A stretch of 53,988 nt of DNA, from the NCBI GenBank assembly GCA_001662425.1, contig BDDC01000283.1, positions 16,984 through 70,971 of the forward strand. Direction: 5' to 3'. The stretch comes from Chlamydomonas sphaeroides. Lineage: Eukaryota > Chlorophyta > Chlorophyceae > Chlamydomonadales > Chlamydomonadaceae. The position numbers were made by a program, and so were the translations under genes. A model generated the notes under the pieces. The model did not search any database and was not told the DNA's origin. It saw only the letters and a list, made by a program, of their open reading frames with translations. This document shows, piece after piece, positions 10,501 through 22,600 of this stretch; within the stretch, counting starts at the first letter, position 1, and each line of letters opens with the position of its first letter.

Positions 10501-13323
10501 ATCCCGGGGGCCAGCGAGGGCGGCGCCGAGCCCTTGGCCCCCGCGCCAGCACCGGTGAGCGAGAACTTGGCCAGCGCGCGCTGCAGCAGCGGCGCCTGCT
10601 GCCGCTGCCGGGTCGCCAGCTGGCTGCGGCAGAGCGCCTGGAGGGGTATGCGGGAAGCGGTGGGAAGAGTCAGCACGCGTTGCCGCTACGCTTCACGCCC
10701 GCTGCCGCTGCTGTCTGTTCCTTTTTGTCTCCACCACCGCCTTTGCCTTCCCCCTCCGCCGGCCCCCCAACCCACCGCGTGCAGGTCCTCCAGAGTGCCG
10801 TGCGGGGCGGCCTCCATGAGGATGAAGCCCTGGCCCGCGTCGTGGTCATACGCCGCAGCCTGGGCGACAGCGCGGAGGGGAGCGGGGACGGGAGGAGGGA
10901 GGTGCAGTGAAGGGATGGTGCGCGGGGAGGTGCGGAGCAGCGAGGACAAAGGCGGCCTCCAGATTAATAGCAGGCGGGTGCAGGTGCGGGGAGCCAGAAG
11001 GTGGCTGGAGCAATTAGGGCATTCGGGGCGGGCTGTGGAGCCGCGCTGTGCAGGGACGGCACAGGGCTCCTCCTGCGCGTCCGCTGCTGCGGCCTGGAGC
11101 GGACCTGCATGCCTCCCAGGGTGCCCGCACCTGGAAGCGGATGACGAAGCCGCTCTCCTTGACGCTCTTCATGGCTTTGACCTCGCGGTCAAACACCTCG
11201 AAGGGAAACCTGGGGCAGTGCGGCGAGGCACGCAGGGACGCGTGAGCAGCGGGCACCACGCCGTCCCAGTGCACCGACTAGCTGCCTGCTCCCGGCTCGC
11301 CTGACACCGAACGCGCACACTGCTTCTGCAACCCGGGGCGGGCCCCCACCGCTCAACATCGCCACATTAAACACACTATCCAGACAGCAGTGCACGCACG
11401 CCGTGACGCCCTCGCGCCTCACCGGTACGGCACGTGCTGCGTGGGCAGCGCCAGCATGGCGGCCGCCGTCGCCGCGGTGGCGCTGGCGCCGTGCGCCATG
11501 GCCAGTTGCTTGCGATGCGAGGCGCTCAGCGCGTAGGCGGGCACGGCGATGCGCGTGCTCTTGCGCGCCAGGTGCACGGTGCGGGTGGGTAGCTGCAGCT
11601 TGACCAGGTCCACCACGCCCTCGCCGCCCTCGCCCAGCGCCAGCACCGACTTGAGCCCGCCGATGCCCCCCGGCTGCGTGAACAGCCACTCCTTCTCCTC
11701 CTGCGTCAGCTCCATACGCCCGCCCGCCGCCGACCACAGAACGCGCCCGCCGGCGCCCTGCCCGGGCGCATGCCCGGGCCCGTACCCGTACGGCACGCCG
11801 CCGGTGGTGTACCGGATGGGGCTGATGGGGCCGTACTGGCCGTACGGCGCGTCGCGGCCGGGCGTGCCTCCGTCGCCCTCAAGCACCCGGGTGGGGGACA
11901 CCACGGCGGAGCAGGTGGCGCGTTCGCGGTAGGGCCGGCCGCCGGGGCCCATGGGCACGTCGCCGCCGCGGCCCGCCGCCAACATGTCGCCCTCGCTCTC
12001 GCGGTACCCCGCCGGCCGGCTGCCCACGCCGCAGTCGGAGGCGCGCATGCGCGACGACGTGGGCGGGGGCGGCGACGCCATGGGCTGCACGGGCGGCGGC
12101 GGCGCGGGGCTGGAGCTGGGCCGGGCATCGGGGGCGGCGTGCAGCATGGGGCTCCCGGGCCCGTCGCCCCAGCCGGTCCACGCCGCCGAACCGCTGACGC
12201 CAGCAGCCTGGTGCGGCGGCCCGACGACGGGGAAACCCGGCGCCGACTGGCGGTAGTACGAGCTGTCGGCGTCGTACGGTATCTGCGGCGGCCTGTCGTA
12301 CGCCGCCGAGTCGCCGAGGTCAATGTCGCGCGCCGTGATGGCCTCACCGACACCGCCACGCGGCGTGTAGCCGTCGGCCGGCGAGTGGACGGCCGAGGTG
12401 AAGTCAGAGGAGCGGTTCGAGTCGGAGCCGCGGATCACAAGGATGTTGGCGCCGCCAGCCATGCCCCCGAGTGACAGGGAGGGCACGGCGCTGCCGCTGG
12501 GGCTGGTGCCAATGGGCAGGATGCTGCTCATTGGGGAGCCGTACACCGACCCTACCGGGGACGGCTCGCCGGCGCTGCCATCCACGCTGCCCATCCCGGC
12601 ACGGCCAACAGAGCCACCGCCACCGCCGCCACCGCGACCCAGCATGCGCAGGGCCACGCGGTGCTGCATGCTGGTGCGTGGCTGGCCGCCGCCGGGTCCG
12701 GCGGCGGCGCCTGCCGTCGCCTGCGGGCTTTGGTCGTACTCGTACAATCCGTCGCCGGCCTCGCCCTCCTCGGTGATTGCAGGAATGCGCTTGCCGTCCG
12801 CGGTACTGGGTATTGAGCCAGCGGCGGTGGCGCCGGGCCCGCCGGCTGCGCCGGAGCTGCTGCTGGTGCCGGACCGCGAGGCGGGGCGCTGCGGCGGCGA
12901 CGCTGGGGTAGCGATGGCGCCAGGGGCCGCGACGTGGTATGACGAGGCGTGGCGCGGTGGCTCAGGGCTGGGGTGGAAGTGCGCGAGGTGCTGCTCGATG
13001 TCTTGTGTGGTGCTGCGGCGCTTGACGGTGATGGAGGGCCGGCCCGTGGCGAGGTCTATGTCGGGCATGGAGCCACCGGATGCGGTCACGCTGCCGACAC
13101 GCCGGCTGGGTGAGGCTGGGTCACCGGGGAACTTGCCGCTGCCGCTGCGGATGGTGATAATGGGGACAGGAGGGCCACGGGGAAGAGAGCGGTGCCCGGC
13201 ATGGGTCAGCAGCAGCCCCAAGAACGGGGATCCCACATGTGGACACGACGCGACCCCTGTCAGGACCCCGGCTCCCGAGGCTGGCGCTGCTACCAAGCCG
13301 ACGCTTGCCAGGTAGGCACGCAT
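7545..13323 (-). CDS. Large serine/threonine protein kinase, AGC-like catalytic loop
   Basis: Eight exons join in frame: 13323-11423, 11209-11131, 10859-10776, 10637-10431, 10008-9640, 9481-9137, 8974-8143 and 7939-7545, giving about 1,403 residues. An in-frame TAG (13350-13348) lies just upstream of the ATG. The first 560 residues are low-complexity Gly/Ser/Pro sequence. The kinase domain follows: glycine loop LGEGGEGVV (about 563-571), ATP lysine in LARKST (about 588), helix-C glutamate in FDREVKAM (about 642), hinge/helix D ILMEAAPHGTLEDLH (about 673-687), catalytic loop YRDLKLSN (892-899), DFG (912-914), APE (938-940), then DSWNWG. YRDLK and GTRAYLAPE resemble AGC kinases. About 180 Gly/Ser/Pro-rich residues, encoded by exons 4 and 5, separate the hinge from helix E (YYGACMLQALAALHEAGYVY). 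All catalytic residues are present, so activity is expected. The C-terminal tail is about 400 disordered residues with repeated SIRQHE motifs. The substrate is unknown. Confidence 0.85.
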
Positions 13324-14950
13324 CGGCAGCCTAGCTTGGACGCGAAGCTACGTATGTCGCAACTTACGCAGGGCTCTGGCTTGTCCCGTTGCGAAACCGG
13401 TTGAGGAGACGGGATGTAAAGCTGCCTTTACTTGTGCTGCTTTCCCGCAACGGAGACATGCTCTCGACGTCCTGCACAGTGGGTCAGGGTTGGGGTGACC
13501 GCAGTTCAACTGCGACCCCGCTGCGCGCAGGAAGACCACTACGCGCCCGAAGCAGAGCAGCTTATCATGCTGGCTTCCCTGCAACACTGCACAGCCTTGC
13601 AGCGGCTGCGCGGCGACTCATCGGCGCACCTCCTCATAGGCTTTGTTGTCATATGTCCTCGCCTCGTCCCCTCTCTTCTTGGGGCGTGCCATGTCTCAAA
13701 AATTAGCCTAGACAAGGGACCCTTGCCGCGACTGAGAATCGGCAGGCTGGCATGTCTCTATGGGAGCCCACAGGAGCCCGTGCGTTGCATAGTTGCATGC
13801 TGGAACATAGTCATTACTTGTCGGGGTCTTATTTGGAACAACTGGTGTACCAAACTGGGAGGCAAAGAGTCTTCGTGGGTGTATAATACGCAACAGTTGC
13901 CGTTGCTTGTATCATATGTTGTTTGAATATGCTATGTTCGCAAGCAGGGTGCTTGAACTGTTTCTCGCGTCACCTCGCCGTGGGCGTCGTGTCGCGGTTG
14001 CTCTTACCCGGCCGCGCATGGTGCTGCTCGAGGGCTAAGTCCCTCTTTTGCACCCGCAGGACACACGTCGTGGATAGGCCAAGAACTGCGACCTCTGGGT
14101 CAGTCAAGCGTGTCAGGGCGTGTCACACTTCCTGACGCTTCCAGCGCCGGCCCGTGCTGCCGCCGGCCCTGGACGACCGGACCGGGACTGGCGCTCATCC
14201 AAACGACAACAGGGCTCGGGCCAGTGCTCGTGGTCGCTTCGGCGCCCGAGTTTCACAGGGTTTCAGTCGGCCCACGCTCTGGACCTCGCGGCTTCCTTCG
14301 ATACTAACTGCCTGCCGTGTGCTGCCGCCCACTGTCCGTGCCCCGCCAGGGAAGCTCCCCTGTGCCCCGCAACGCAGCTGCCGGTTCCAGCGCCGGCCTC
14401 GCGCACACTACTGGCAGTGCAGTCTTGATGCAACGGAGTGACGATGAGCAGGCCGAAGTGGGACGGCGCGCAGCGGCGCTAGAGGTACTGAGCCGCCCGT
14501 CACAGTACATCGTTTGCCTCGGACACTAGGTTCAAACGTTCAAAGGCTGCATGCAACAGCCAGGTGCAGGCCTGGCCCCGGTCCTTCCACGCGCTTCTTC
14601 CAGTGTTATGGTTCGGGAGGAGGGGATCACACCATCGCGCCCACCGCCGTGGCCCGCGGTACATCACAGCGCAACGCCCCTCTGCAGCACACTGATCGCG
14701 AGGGGAGCCAGCCCTCTCCGCCATGCCGCAGCACCTACCGCGCCACCTGCCCAGTAGCAGCCCTCAGGAGTGGTGGAGTCCATCGGCGGGGCGGGAGCAC
14801 GCTGTGTGCATCCAGCCCAGATATTCCTCCTTATACTTCGTTCTAGCTTGAAATAAGCCCGCGCTGCCGGTGACTTGATCCACGTCGCGAGGCCCCCATC
14901 GCCGCCGCCCGCGGCCCGCCCATCCACGTGCCTTACCTTGCCACCCCCGC
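13324..14950. other. Intergenic: 5' side of the kinase gene, 3' side of the YkgJ gene
   Basis: Several open frames exist, the longest at 13432-13926 (+), but none shows a domain, a plausible exon partner or codon bias like the neighbours. The GC content of 13600-13950 is lower than that of the coding parts, as expected for a promoter or UTR. Short phrases around 14135-14180 and 14385-14400 share CCAGCGCCGGCC, but this is too short to call a repeat family. Confidence 0.4.
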
Positions 14951-17900
14951 CTACCGCCCGCCCTTACCGCCCCCATCCAAGCTGCGCCCCGGCGGCTGGC
15001 CCTTCCCCTCGCCCTTTCCCTCGCCCTTCCCCTGCTCCCTGCCGCTCTCCTCCTCCTCCTCCTCCCCTTCCTCCTCCTCCCACACCAGCACTTCATCCGC
15101 CCACTGCGACACCTGCACGCAGACCAGACCGCCGAGGCCGCCATGGAGGCGCCGCGAGGGGAGTAACGGGCGGGGCCGGGCGGGGGTCAGGGCAGCCGGG
15201 CAGCGGCACGTGTCGGGCGGGGACCCAGACGAGGGCCGGCGGGCGGTGGTGGGGCCGTGGGCCCATGGATGCGGCACCGGGCAGGCAGGTCGGCAGGTCG
15301 GCAGGTCGGCAGGTCGGCGGCAGGCAGGTCGGGTCGGCGGGTCGGCGGGTCGGCGGGTCGGCGGCAGCTAGCGCGGCGCTGCCGCACCAGCCCGCGCCGT
15401 CGCCGGCTTGTGGGCGTGGGGGTGCTGCTGGGGGGTCCTACTACCGCGGGCCACGTGGCCCGCAGGAGGGCCAGCGCCATGCGCCTTCGCATGGGCAGCA
15501 GCCCGAGGGTGCGCGGGTTGCGGGGCGGCGAGGTGGGGCCTGCTTGCCCTCCGCACCCCTGCGCCGCCACCGCGCACTGTCGGGCCCGGCCGCGAGGGGC
15601 GAGGGGGCCCCACCCGGGCCTCACCTGGGGCGACAGCCGGACCGTGGACGCCAGTAGGCGCAGCTGCGCGGGGGCGAGTGGCGGGGGTCCGTGACGGGGG
15701 ATACAGCCATCAGGGGCGAGGGTCGGGGGTCCGTGACGGGGGGTGCAGCCGTCGGGGGCGGGGGTCGGGGCATGCGGCCGCTAGCATGCGCTCAGGCCGG
15801 AGGCGGGGCAGGTCCGCCTGCTAGAAGACCGCAGGGCCCGCCACTTCTGGCAGCCGCACCCCACACGTGCCTTGCAACGGATCCCCTCCGCTCCACCCCG
15901 CTCCCACACCGCCCACCGCCCACCGCACACCTGCGTCATCTTGTTGGCTTCCCGCAGCTCCCGCGCCGCCGCCTCGACATCGAGCGGCCCCGCCTCGGGG
16001 TGGTCAAAGCCCTCGCACACATTGGCCTAGGGAAAGTGACGGGGGAGGGAGGAGGAGGGAAAGGCAAGGGCCCTGGTCTGTAAGGAGGAAGGAGAGGGCC
16101 GGCGCCGAACTCCCCACCGCCCTGCTCCCCATGGCCGCCCCCAGCGCCCACACCTTCTCCCAGTCCCACTCCTTGTCCTGCATAAGCTCCGGCCACCTGG
16201 GGGCCGGGGGCGGGGCGGTGGGGCGGTGGGGCGGTGGGGCGGTGGGGCGGTGGGGCGGCAAGGTGGTGGGGCGGTGGGGCGGTGGAGCGCCAGGGTGGTG
16301 GGGCGGACCGCCAGGCTGGCCCTACATGGGCTTGCCCCCGGCGGACAAGCGGAGGTGGGCAACCTGCACCGCCCAGGTTGGGTCTGCCCGCGCCGCACTT
16401 GGGGCCTCGTCCTCGCTGGCGCACGACTCGAGGAGCGGCCTGCCGACCTCTGCATGCCTCGCTGTGGTGGGCGCTGCTTGCGGTCCAGCCCGGCCCCTGC
16501 CCCCGTGCGGCCCCACACCCATTCCGCGCTGCCCCACGCCCCCTCCGCGCTGCCCCACTCCCACTCAGAGCAACGCACACCCTCTCTGCGCAAACCGCAC
16601 CCACTCCGCGCTGCCCCACACCAGCTGCTGACGCGTCGACCCTCACCAGGGGTACGTGGAGCACTGGCTGGGCCGCACGGTGTGGATGGAGCACTTGTTG
16701 TCAGCGCCCAGGAAGATGCAGGCCTGGGCAGCGAGGGGCCGGCGAGCAGGGTGGTCGTGAAGGGGCGGCAGGGGCCGGGAGGGGCGGAGCCATGCCACGG
16801 GACGGCAAGTCGCCGGATGCGCGGGTGGATGGGGCAGCCGGTCAGTGGGGACGAGTGCGACCGGCGCGGCTGCCTAGCAGCCTTCTGCCCCCATGACCCG
16901 CTCTGCACTCCTGCCCTGCCCTGCCCTGCCCTGCCCTGCCCTGCCCTGCCCTGCCCTGCCCCACCCCGCTCTGCCCTCCTGCCCCGCTCTGCCCTCCTGC
17001 CCCGCTCTGCCCTCCTGCCCCGCTCTGCCCTCCTGCTCCGCTCTGCACTCCTGCCCCGCTCTGCCCTCCTGCCCCGCTCTGCCCGCCCGCCCCATGCAGG
17101 CACACATAGGGTTGCGCTGCCATAGAAATTCATATGTGCGTCTTGTGGGCTATGTGGGCAGCCGACAGTGCGTGGGGCTGCACGCCCTGCGCTCATGCGC
17201 CCAGCGCCGTCTGCGCTCGCTTGTAACGGGACCCCACTTGCGCCCGTGCCTCGGTCCCCTCCACTTGCTCCCCCAAGCGCCGCGCTCCTCCCCCTGGGCC
17301 GCCCACCGAGGAGCTGCCCTGCGTCTTGATCATCCGCCAGCCCTTGAACTTGGAGTACTGTTGGGCGGCAAGACGGGAGGCGGGAGAGGGGGCGAGGTCG
17401 GGCCGGGTACGTGTCACATCCTGCACTCGCCGGACGCGCCCGGGGCCGGCACAAGCTCGGCGGTCCGCGCCGAGCCTTGAGCTGCACGCAATCCCCTCAG
17501 TCACGTCCTCCAGCGAGCGCCTCCAGCGCCCACTTGCGCCCCTGCACCAGCTGCTGCCCTCCACCACACCCTTCATCTGCGCCCCCTCAGCGTTCCCACC
17601 AGCAGGGCTGGGACGCCCACGGGGCGCGCTGCGACCCCACCCAGCTCCCAGCGCACTCGCCGCCCCTCCAGCCCCCCTGCCCCCCACCCCTTGGTGAATG
17701 CGTCCCATCCCGCCGCCCCCACCTGCTTGGCGTAGGTGTCCCAACCCCCGCCCCTCCAGCCTCGCCGCCCCACCTGCTTGGTGTAGGTGTCCAGGAAGCG
17801 CTGCAACGACATGTTGAGGTGCTTCGCGATGCGGGCCACCTCGTCGGGGGACGCCCAGATCTGCGCGAGTGCGCGGCGGCGGTGCAGGGGCATCGCATGC

Positions 17901-18792
17901 AGAGGGCAACGACGCGGCCTGGACCTGCCCGCCCTGCATTGCATGGGGGCTGCGTGACGCGTCCCGGCCACACCACCTCGCGCGACCCCACTCCACACTG
18001 CGTCGCACTCGCACAGCTAGCCAGCCAGCCAGCCAGCTAGGCAGCCAGCCAGCCAGCCAGCCAGCCGCCAGCCAGCCAGCCAGCCAGCCAGCCCCCCGCC
18101 CCCGCCCGGCCTATGCCCCTTGGTTGTGCGCTCGCTTCTTCCCACACCTCTTGCCCGCCCCCGCTGCCCAGCCCCCGCCCGGCCGCACCTCGCCCTCGCC
18201 GGTGCAGCACTTGCCGCACATGGTGCAGTGGAAGCTGCGGCCCGACACCAGCGACTGGCACACGGTTGGCAGGCAACAGGGGTAGAGGAGGAGGCAGTGT
18301 GAGGCGGGACAGGCGGGACAGGCAGGGTGGCGGGGAGGCTGGGAGGCTGCCAGGGCGGCGGCTGCGGTGTGGAGGGAGGCAGGGGCCGCTGCCGTGGGCA
18401 GCAAGGCCTAGACCGCGAGTCGGCGAGGGCTGGAGCAGGCTGTGACGGAGATTGCGGCGGGAGAGGCTGTGACAGGAGGAGGCTGGCGCTGCGGACGGCA
18501 GGCAGAGCCCACCTTGAAGGGCTCGAGGCTCATGTCGCGGATGGCTGGGGCGGAGGTGCTAGGGCCGTCGGCCGCCGACGACCCGGCCGCTGCGGCTGCT
18601 ACCAGCTGCGGCCGCCGAGGGCGATGGCTGAGAGTTGAAACGGGGCTGCAACACGAGCGCGGAAGCCCTGCAGAAGGGTCGGCGCGGGATGGCCGTGTGA
18701 GCGCCGCCGACGTCGGCCCGGGCAGACATGTGCGCTTGCCACGCACCTGCGCCGCCCCGCGTTGCCGAGACGTGCGACCGGTCCAACATCAT
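14951..18792 (-). CDS. CxxCxxCC (YkgJ / UPF0153) zinc- or iron-chelating protein, probably plastid-targeted
   Basis: Ten exons join in frame: 18792-18747, 18667-18513, 18254-18189, 17860-17774, 17357-17307, 16723-16647, 16196-16154, 16026-15931, 15663-15625 and 15112-14951, giving 273 residues. The first 60 residues are rich in Ser, Arg and Ala and nearly free of acid, like a chloroplast or mitochondrial presequence. The family signature FHCTMCGKCCTGEGE places cysteines at 77, 80, 83 and 84. It is followed by SPDEVARIAKHLNMS and a second half with CSIHTVRPSQCSTYPWW (Cys146, Cys156), matching the family's usual C-x-I-x-x-x-RP-x-x-C pattern. These cysteines are thought to bind Zn or an Fe-S cluster; the biochemical function of the family is not established. 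The last exon adds an acidic run (EEEEGEEEEEE) and a Gly/Lys tail not typical of bacterial members. Introns are rich in tandem repeats. The family call is strong; the first exon (46 nt) and the targeting are less certain. Confidence 0.85.
15281..15366. repeat. Tandem GCAGGTCG / GCGGGTCG octamers in the last YkgJ intron
   Basis: About ten head-to-tail copies of an 8-base unit drift from GCAGGTCG to GCGGGTCG. The array lies inside the roughly 510-base intron between the exons ending at 15625 and starting at 15112. Confidence 0.75.
16211..16286. repeat. GGGGCGGT octamer minisatellite in a YkgJ intron
   Basis: Repeated GGGGCGGT units (about nine, the last ones interrupted) lie immediately upstream, in gene sense, of the 43-base exon 16196-16154. 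The run is strongly G-rich on the + strand and C-rich on the coding strand, so it could double as an extended polypyrimidine tract. Confidence 0.75.
16905..17085. repeat. Two adjoining minisatellites: (CTGCC)n then an 18-base unit
   Basis: Positions 16911-16962 are about ten copies of CTGCC. Positions 16964-17085 are about seven copies of an 18-base unit, GCCCCGCTCTGCCCTCCT, with point changes. Both lie in the YkgJ intron between 16723 and 17307. They explain the repetitive open frames seen here on both strands, which are not genes. Confidence 0.8.
18018..18092. repeat. (CAGC)n tetranucleotide array in a YkgJ intron
   Basis: CCAG/CAGC units run almost uninterrupted, with two small breaks, in the intron between the exons at 18189 and 17860. 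A C-rich tract follows. Confidence 0.8.
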
Positions 18793-19643
18793 GGTGAGGA
18801 AAGCTGGCACGAGGCTATTGGACTTTGTTCAGAGCAGTTCTTGGGTCGGGAGTTGTCGCAAGCAATGCGACCGTTTTCCGAAGAAGGACGCAGCGACTGG
18901 CAACCCAGAGATATTGTGCTCAAGACGCAAATCAGCGATACACAGCAGCTTAGCGGCTTGGCGTGGAGCTTGACGACAGCAAAGTTTGTGGACGCGATCC
19001 TCTTGGTGGTGCGGTGCCCAAGCTCGTATCGGCGCCTGGATGACCTCAGCTGCCTCTACGGCGAATGATCGCTGCGTGGTGAATTCACATGGCACCGGCC
19101 CTTGGGTCGGTTGGTGTGGCAGGTGCTGCTGCTGCGCCAATTCGTGCCGTCTCGTGCCATGTTTTGCCCCTGCTGCTTCCCTGCCTTACTCTGCCTTACT
19201 CCAGCACGCTCCCGCTTGACCCCCCGGTGTGCTTGAACGCACGGATCGTCACGACACTTCCTTGCACACGTGAGCAGCGACCGAGCGACGCACGGCCCCA
19301 AGCTGCCTACACATGGCTCGCGTGCACAGCCGCGATCAAGCCGCTTCATGGTATCAGTTCGTTGCCACAGCGCCGGCTAGTCCACACGAGCTCCCATCCC
19401 AAAGCTATGTACCTCCTCGATCTGCCTAACACACGAGCCTGGCATGCGCCACCGCCCAACCATAGCCTTGTCTTCCGTCCCCGATTGCCGGCCCGCCCTG
19501 CCTCGCGCACTTATCCTTACGTCCAGCTTGTGCAAGCCCCAGCTACCCCTCCCGTGCTAGCCCCATACCACGCACACCCCTCCAACCCGCCGCCGTAGGC
19601 CAACTGCACGACGAACCCTCCACCGGCGCCGCGGTATGCGCGC
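18793..19643. other. Intergenic: promoter of the YkgJ gene and 3' side of BDP1
   Basis: No convincing coding sequence is present. The 850 bases separate the YkgJ start (18792) from the BDP1 stop (19644), both on the minus strand. No recognisable motif stood out. Confidence 0.45.
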
Positions 19644-22600
19644 TCAGTAGTACGCGTCGTACTCGTCCTCGTACCCGCCGTACCCGCCGTGATGGTCGTC
19701 CTGGTTGCCGTACGCCCCACCGTACGCGCCCGTGTCGTCCTCGACCGCCGCGCCGTCCATCGCCCCCGCCTCGCCCTCGCCGCCCGCCTCGCCCACGTGC
19801 CCCACCACCTCCTCCTCCGCCTCCGCCACCTCCTGTGCGCGCCCCCGCTGTGGCCCCGCAGCCGCCGCCCGCTCGCCCGGCTCGGCGGCCGCGTCCGCAG
19901 CGCCGGCCGCGGCCTCGGCCGGCGGCGCCGGCAGCAGCCCCGCAGTCGCCTGCGCTGCTGCGGCTGCGGCGTTGTTTGCTGCGATGCGAGACCGCACCAT
20001 GTCCAGCAGCTGCTGCTTGCTGATGCCCTTGGCGCCCGTGGTCTGGCCCTGGGCCGCCAGCGCGGCGTGGATCTGCGGGGAGCAGGGGGCGCGCGGGGGC
20101 GGCGTGGGAGCTGGGGCGAGGAGAGGTGAGGAGCGGGGGCGGCAGCGGCCGGGCTGTGGGTGAGCTGAGGGAGGAGGAGACGGACGTTGATAGCGGTGTT
20201 GTCCGTAGGGATAGCGGTGTTGTCCGCCACGGTGTGGCCCCAAGCGGCGCAAGAGATAGACATGAGGCGTGAGAGGATGTGCGGGTGCGCGGCCGCGTGC
20301 CGCGGCGCCGGGTGGGAAGAGGTGCCCTGAGGCGGGCGCCCGGCGCCGCGGACGGGTGGAGGGCGGCCGCCGCCCTGGCGGCCCCTAACGGGGCCTGGAT
20401 CCATGTGGGTCAAATCACTAGTCAACGGGGCACTTCGCGAGCCCCGCCAACACTCTCTCGACCCGCGCTGCGGCGGTGCAGGTGGTGCCGTGTCCCCCTC
20501 CTCGTCCCCCATGTACTACCTCCATCCCCCCTCCCTCCCTCCTCCCTTCCTCCCTCCCTTCCCTCTCTCTCTCCCTCCCCACCTTGGCCGGCCGCTCGCG
20601 CAGCTCCTTGGCGTACTTGCGCTTCACGTGCTGCCGCTGCATGTCGGGGAACAGCAGCGCGATGAGCGAGAAGTCGGTGCCAAAGGCCGCCAGCGCGCGG
20701 TAGAAGAGCATGGTGTCGGTCTCGGTCCACTTGGCGGCGGGCAGGCGCTTGGCGTAGGTGTTGGCGTTCACCAGGCGGTTCTCCTCCTCCACGCGCTCGT
20801 AGGAGGCCATATCGTCGCGCTGCTGCGCCGCGATGGTGAGGCTGGACGAATCCACCACCAGGCGGCCGTCCACGATGCGGACCTAGGGGAGGGGGTGGGA
20901 GGGATGCCAGGGTTTTCGTACGGGTGCACGAGCCTTGCATCGGCAGGCCGTGCGCTGCACGCCTTCGGGACACAAAGACGGCCCAGGCCCAGGCCGTGGC
21001 CCGGCCCATGGCGCGCGCTCTCACCTGCGGTGCCCCCGGCGCTGCGGCGGCGGCCGGCGCGGCGGGCGCACCGCTGCCGCCCGGCGCAGCGGAGCCGTAG
21101 GCGCCCGTGCCCATCTCCCCAGCGGCCTCGATGGCCTCGCGCTCCGCGGCCGCGGCCTCCTTGGCCGCCTCCTTGGCGGCCTTAGCGGCGGCGCGCTCGG
21201 CCGCGAGCTTGGCCTTCTCCCAAGCCTACGTGGGGGTTCATGTGTGGGCGCAGTTCAGCAAACAACCTCACAATGGCTGCCGGAGCTCCACCCTCGGGCT
21301 CCGGCTCCGCCTCCCCTCGCCTGCCACACGCCACCCGTTTCCAGTGCACCACGCCGCGATCCCTCGCTCCCCTGCCTCGCCCCCACCTGTGTCTTGGCGA
21401 TGATCTTGCGCAGCGACCAGGTGTCGGGGTCGATGGCCTCGTCGGGGTCGACCTCGGGCAGCGGCTGGAGGAGGATCGACAGAGATGCGAGGGCCGAGGG
21501 GGAGGACGTGGTGAGGCTAGCGTGGTGAATGCAGGAAGGGCGGGCAGCGCAGCTGAGGGCCTCTGCTTGGGGTCCGCCTCCGGCAGCGGCTGGCGAGGGG
21601 GTGAGGCGTGGCGGCAACGCAGCGCGCAGGGCGGGGCGCGCGCATGGGTGAGGGAGCGTGGTGAGGGCTTCTAAAGCCGCCGCTGGTCGCGCGGGGCGGC
21701 ACAGGTGGCATGACGGCGGGGAAGCCACAGGGGCATGGCGCGTGCAAGCCAAGGGCCAGGCTGGAGACCCTCCTGGCCCCACCTGGATCGCAAGGCCAGC
21801 CTCCTCCAGCGCCAGCGCCTGTGCCTCCCGCAGCCGCCGGCCCTCGCGCGCGCGCTCCGCCCGGGTAGATCCCCGCCCCGAGCCACGCCCGCGGCCCCGC
21901 CCTCGCCGCCGCTTGGTGGCTCCCTCCTCGCCGTCGCCCGCCCCGGCACGCCGCCGGGACCGCTTCCGCAACGCCAGCCCCGTGCCTCCCTCGCCGTCCT
22001 CCGCCGCCGTGCCCTCGCCGTCGGTGTCGCCCGCGGCCGCGGACCGCGGCCGCCGGCCGCGGCCGCAGCCGCCGCCGCGGCCTCTGGACCTGCCGCGGCG
22101 GCCGGCGGCGGCGCCGCCAGCATGGTCTGGGTGCAGAATGAGGGCCATGCTGAGGTTGCCGCCGTCGCCGTCAGCGTTTGCCTCATCCTCCTCGTCGTCG
22201 TCAGCAGCGGCGGCGGCGCGGCGGGCGTTGGTGCCTTCGGCTGCGGCCGCGACCTGGGGGCAGGGGCAGGGGCAGCGTATGGTCGCGGAGCGTGCATGCC
22301 GGGGGAGGTGTGCACGTCGGGAAAGGGGCAGCGGCTCCAGCCGAGTGGCATGCACGAGTGGCGCAGCGCCGCACGCATCCGCTGAGAGCCTTCGTCCCTG
22401 GGCACACAAGGCCCGACAAGCGCCACTGCACCCCTCCCCAACCCCAAGGGCCCCGCGCCACACCACCCCCGCGGGTGCCTGCCCACCCGCTCGTGCCGCC
22501 GCGACCGCATGATGGACAGCAGCCGCAGCCAGCCCAGCGAGCCGCGCTTGGAGGCGGTGCTGCTGCAGCTGGCCAGCAGCCGGAACAGCATGCGGGCCGC

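Noticed and set aside
13432..13926. 164-codon plus-strand frame
   Set aside because: It has no domain, sits in lower-GC promoter sequence and has no partner exon.
16842..17125. Repetitive frames on both strands at the CTGCC/18-mer array
   Set aside because: They arise from an intronic minisatellite and do not join to any exon in frame.
15281..18092. CRISPR-like arrays
   Set aside because: The repeats are head-to-tail without unique spacers; they are ordinary eukaryotic minisatellites.
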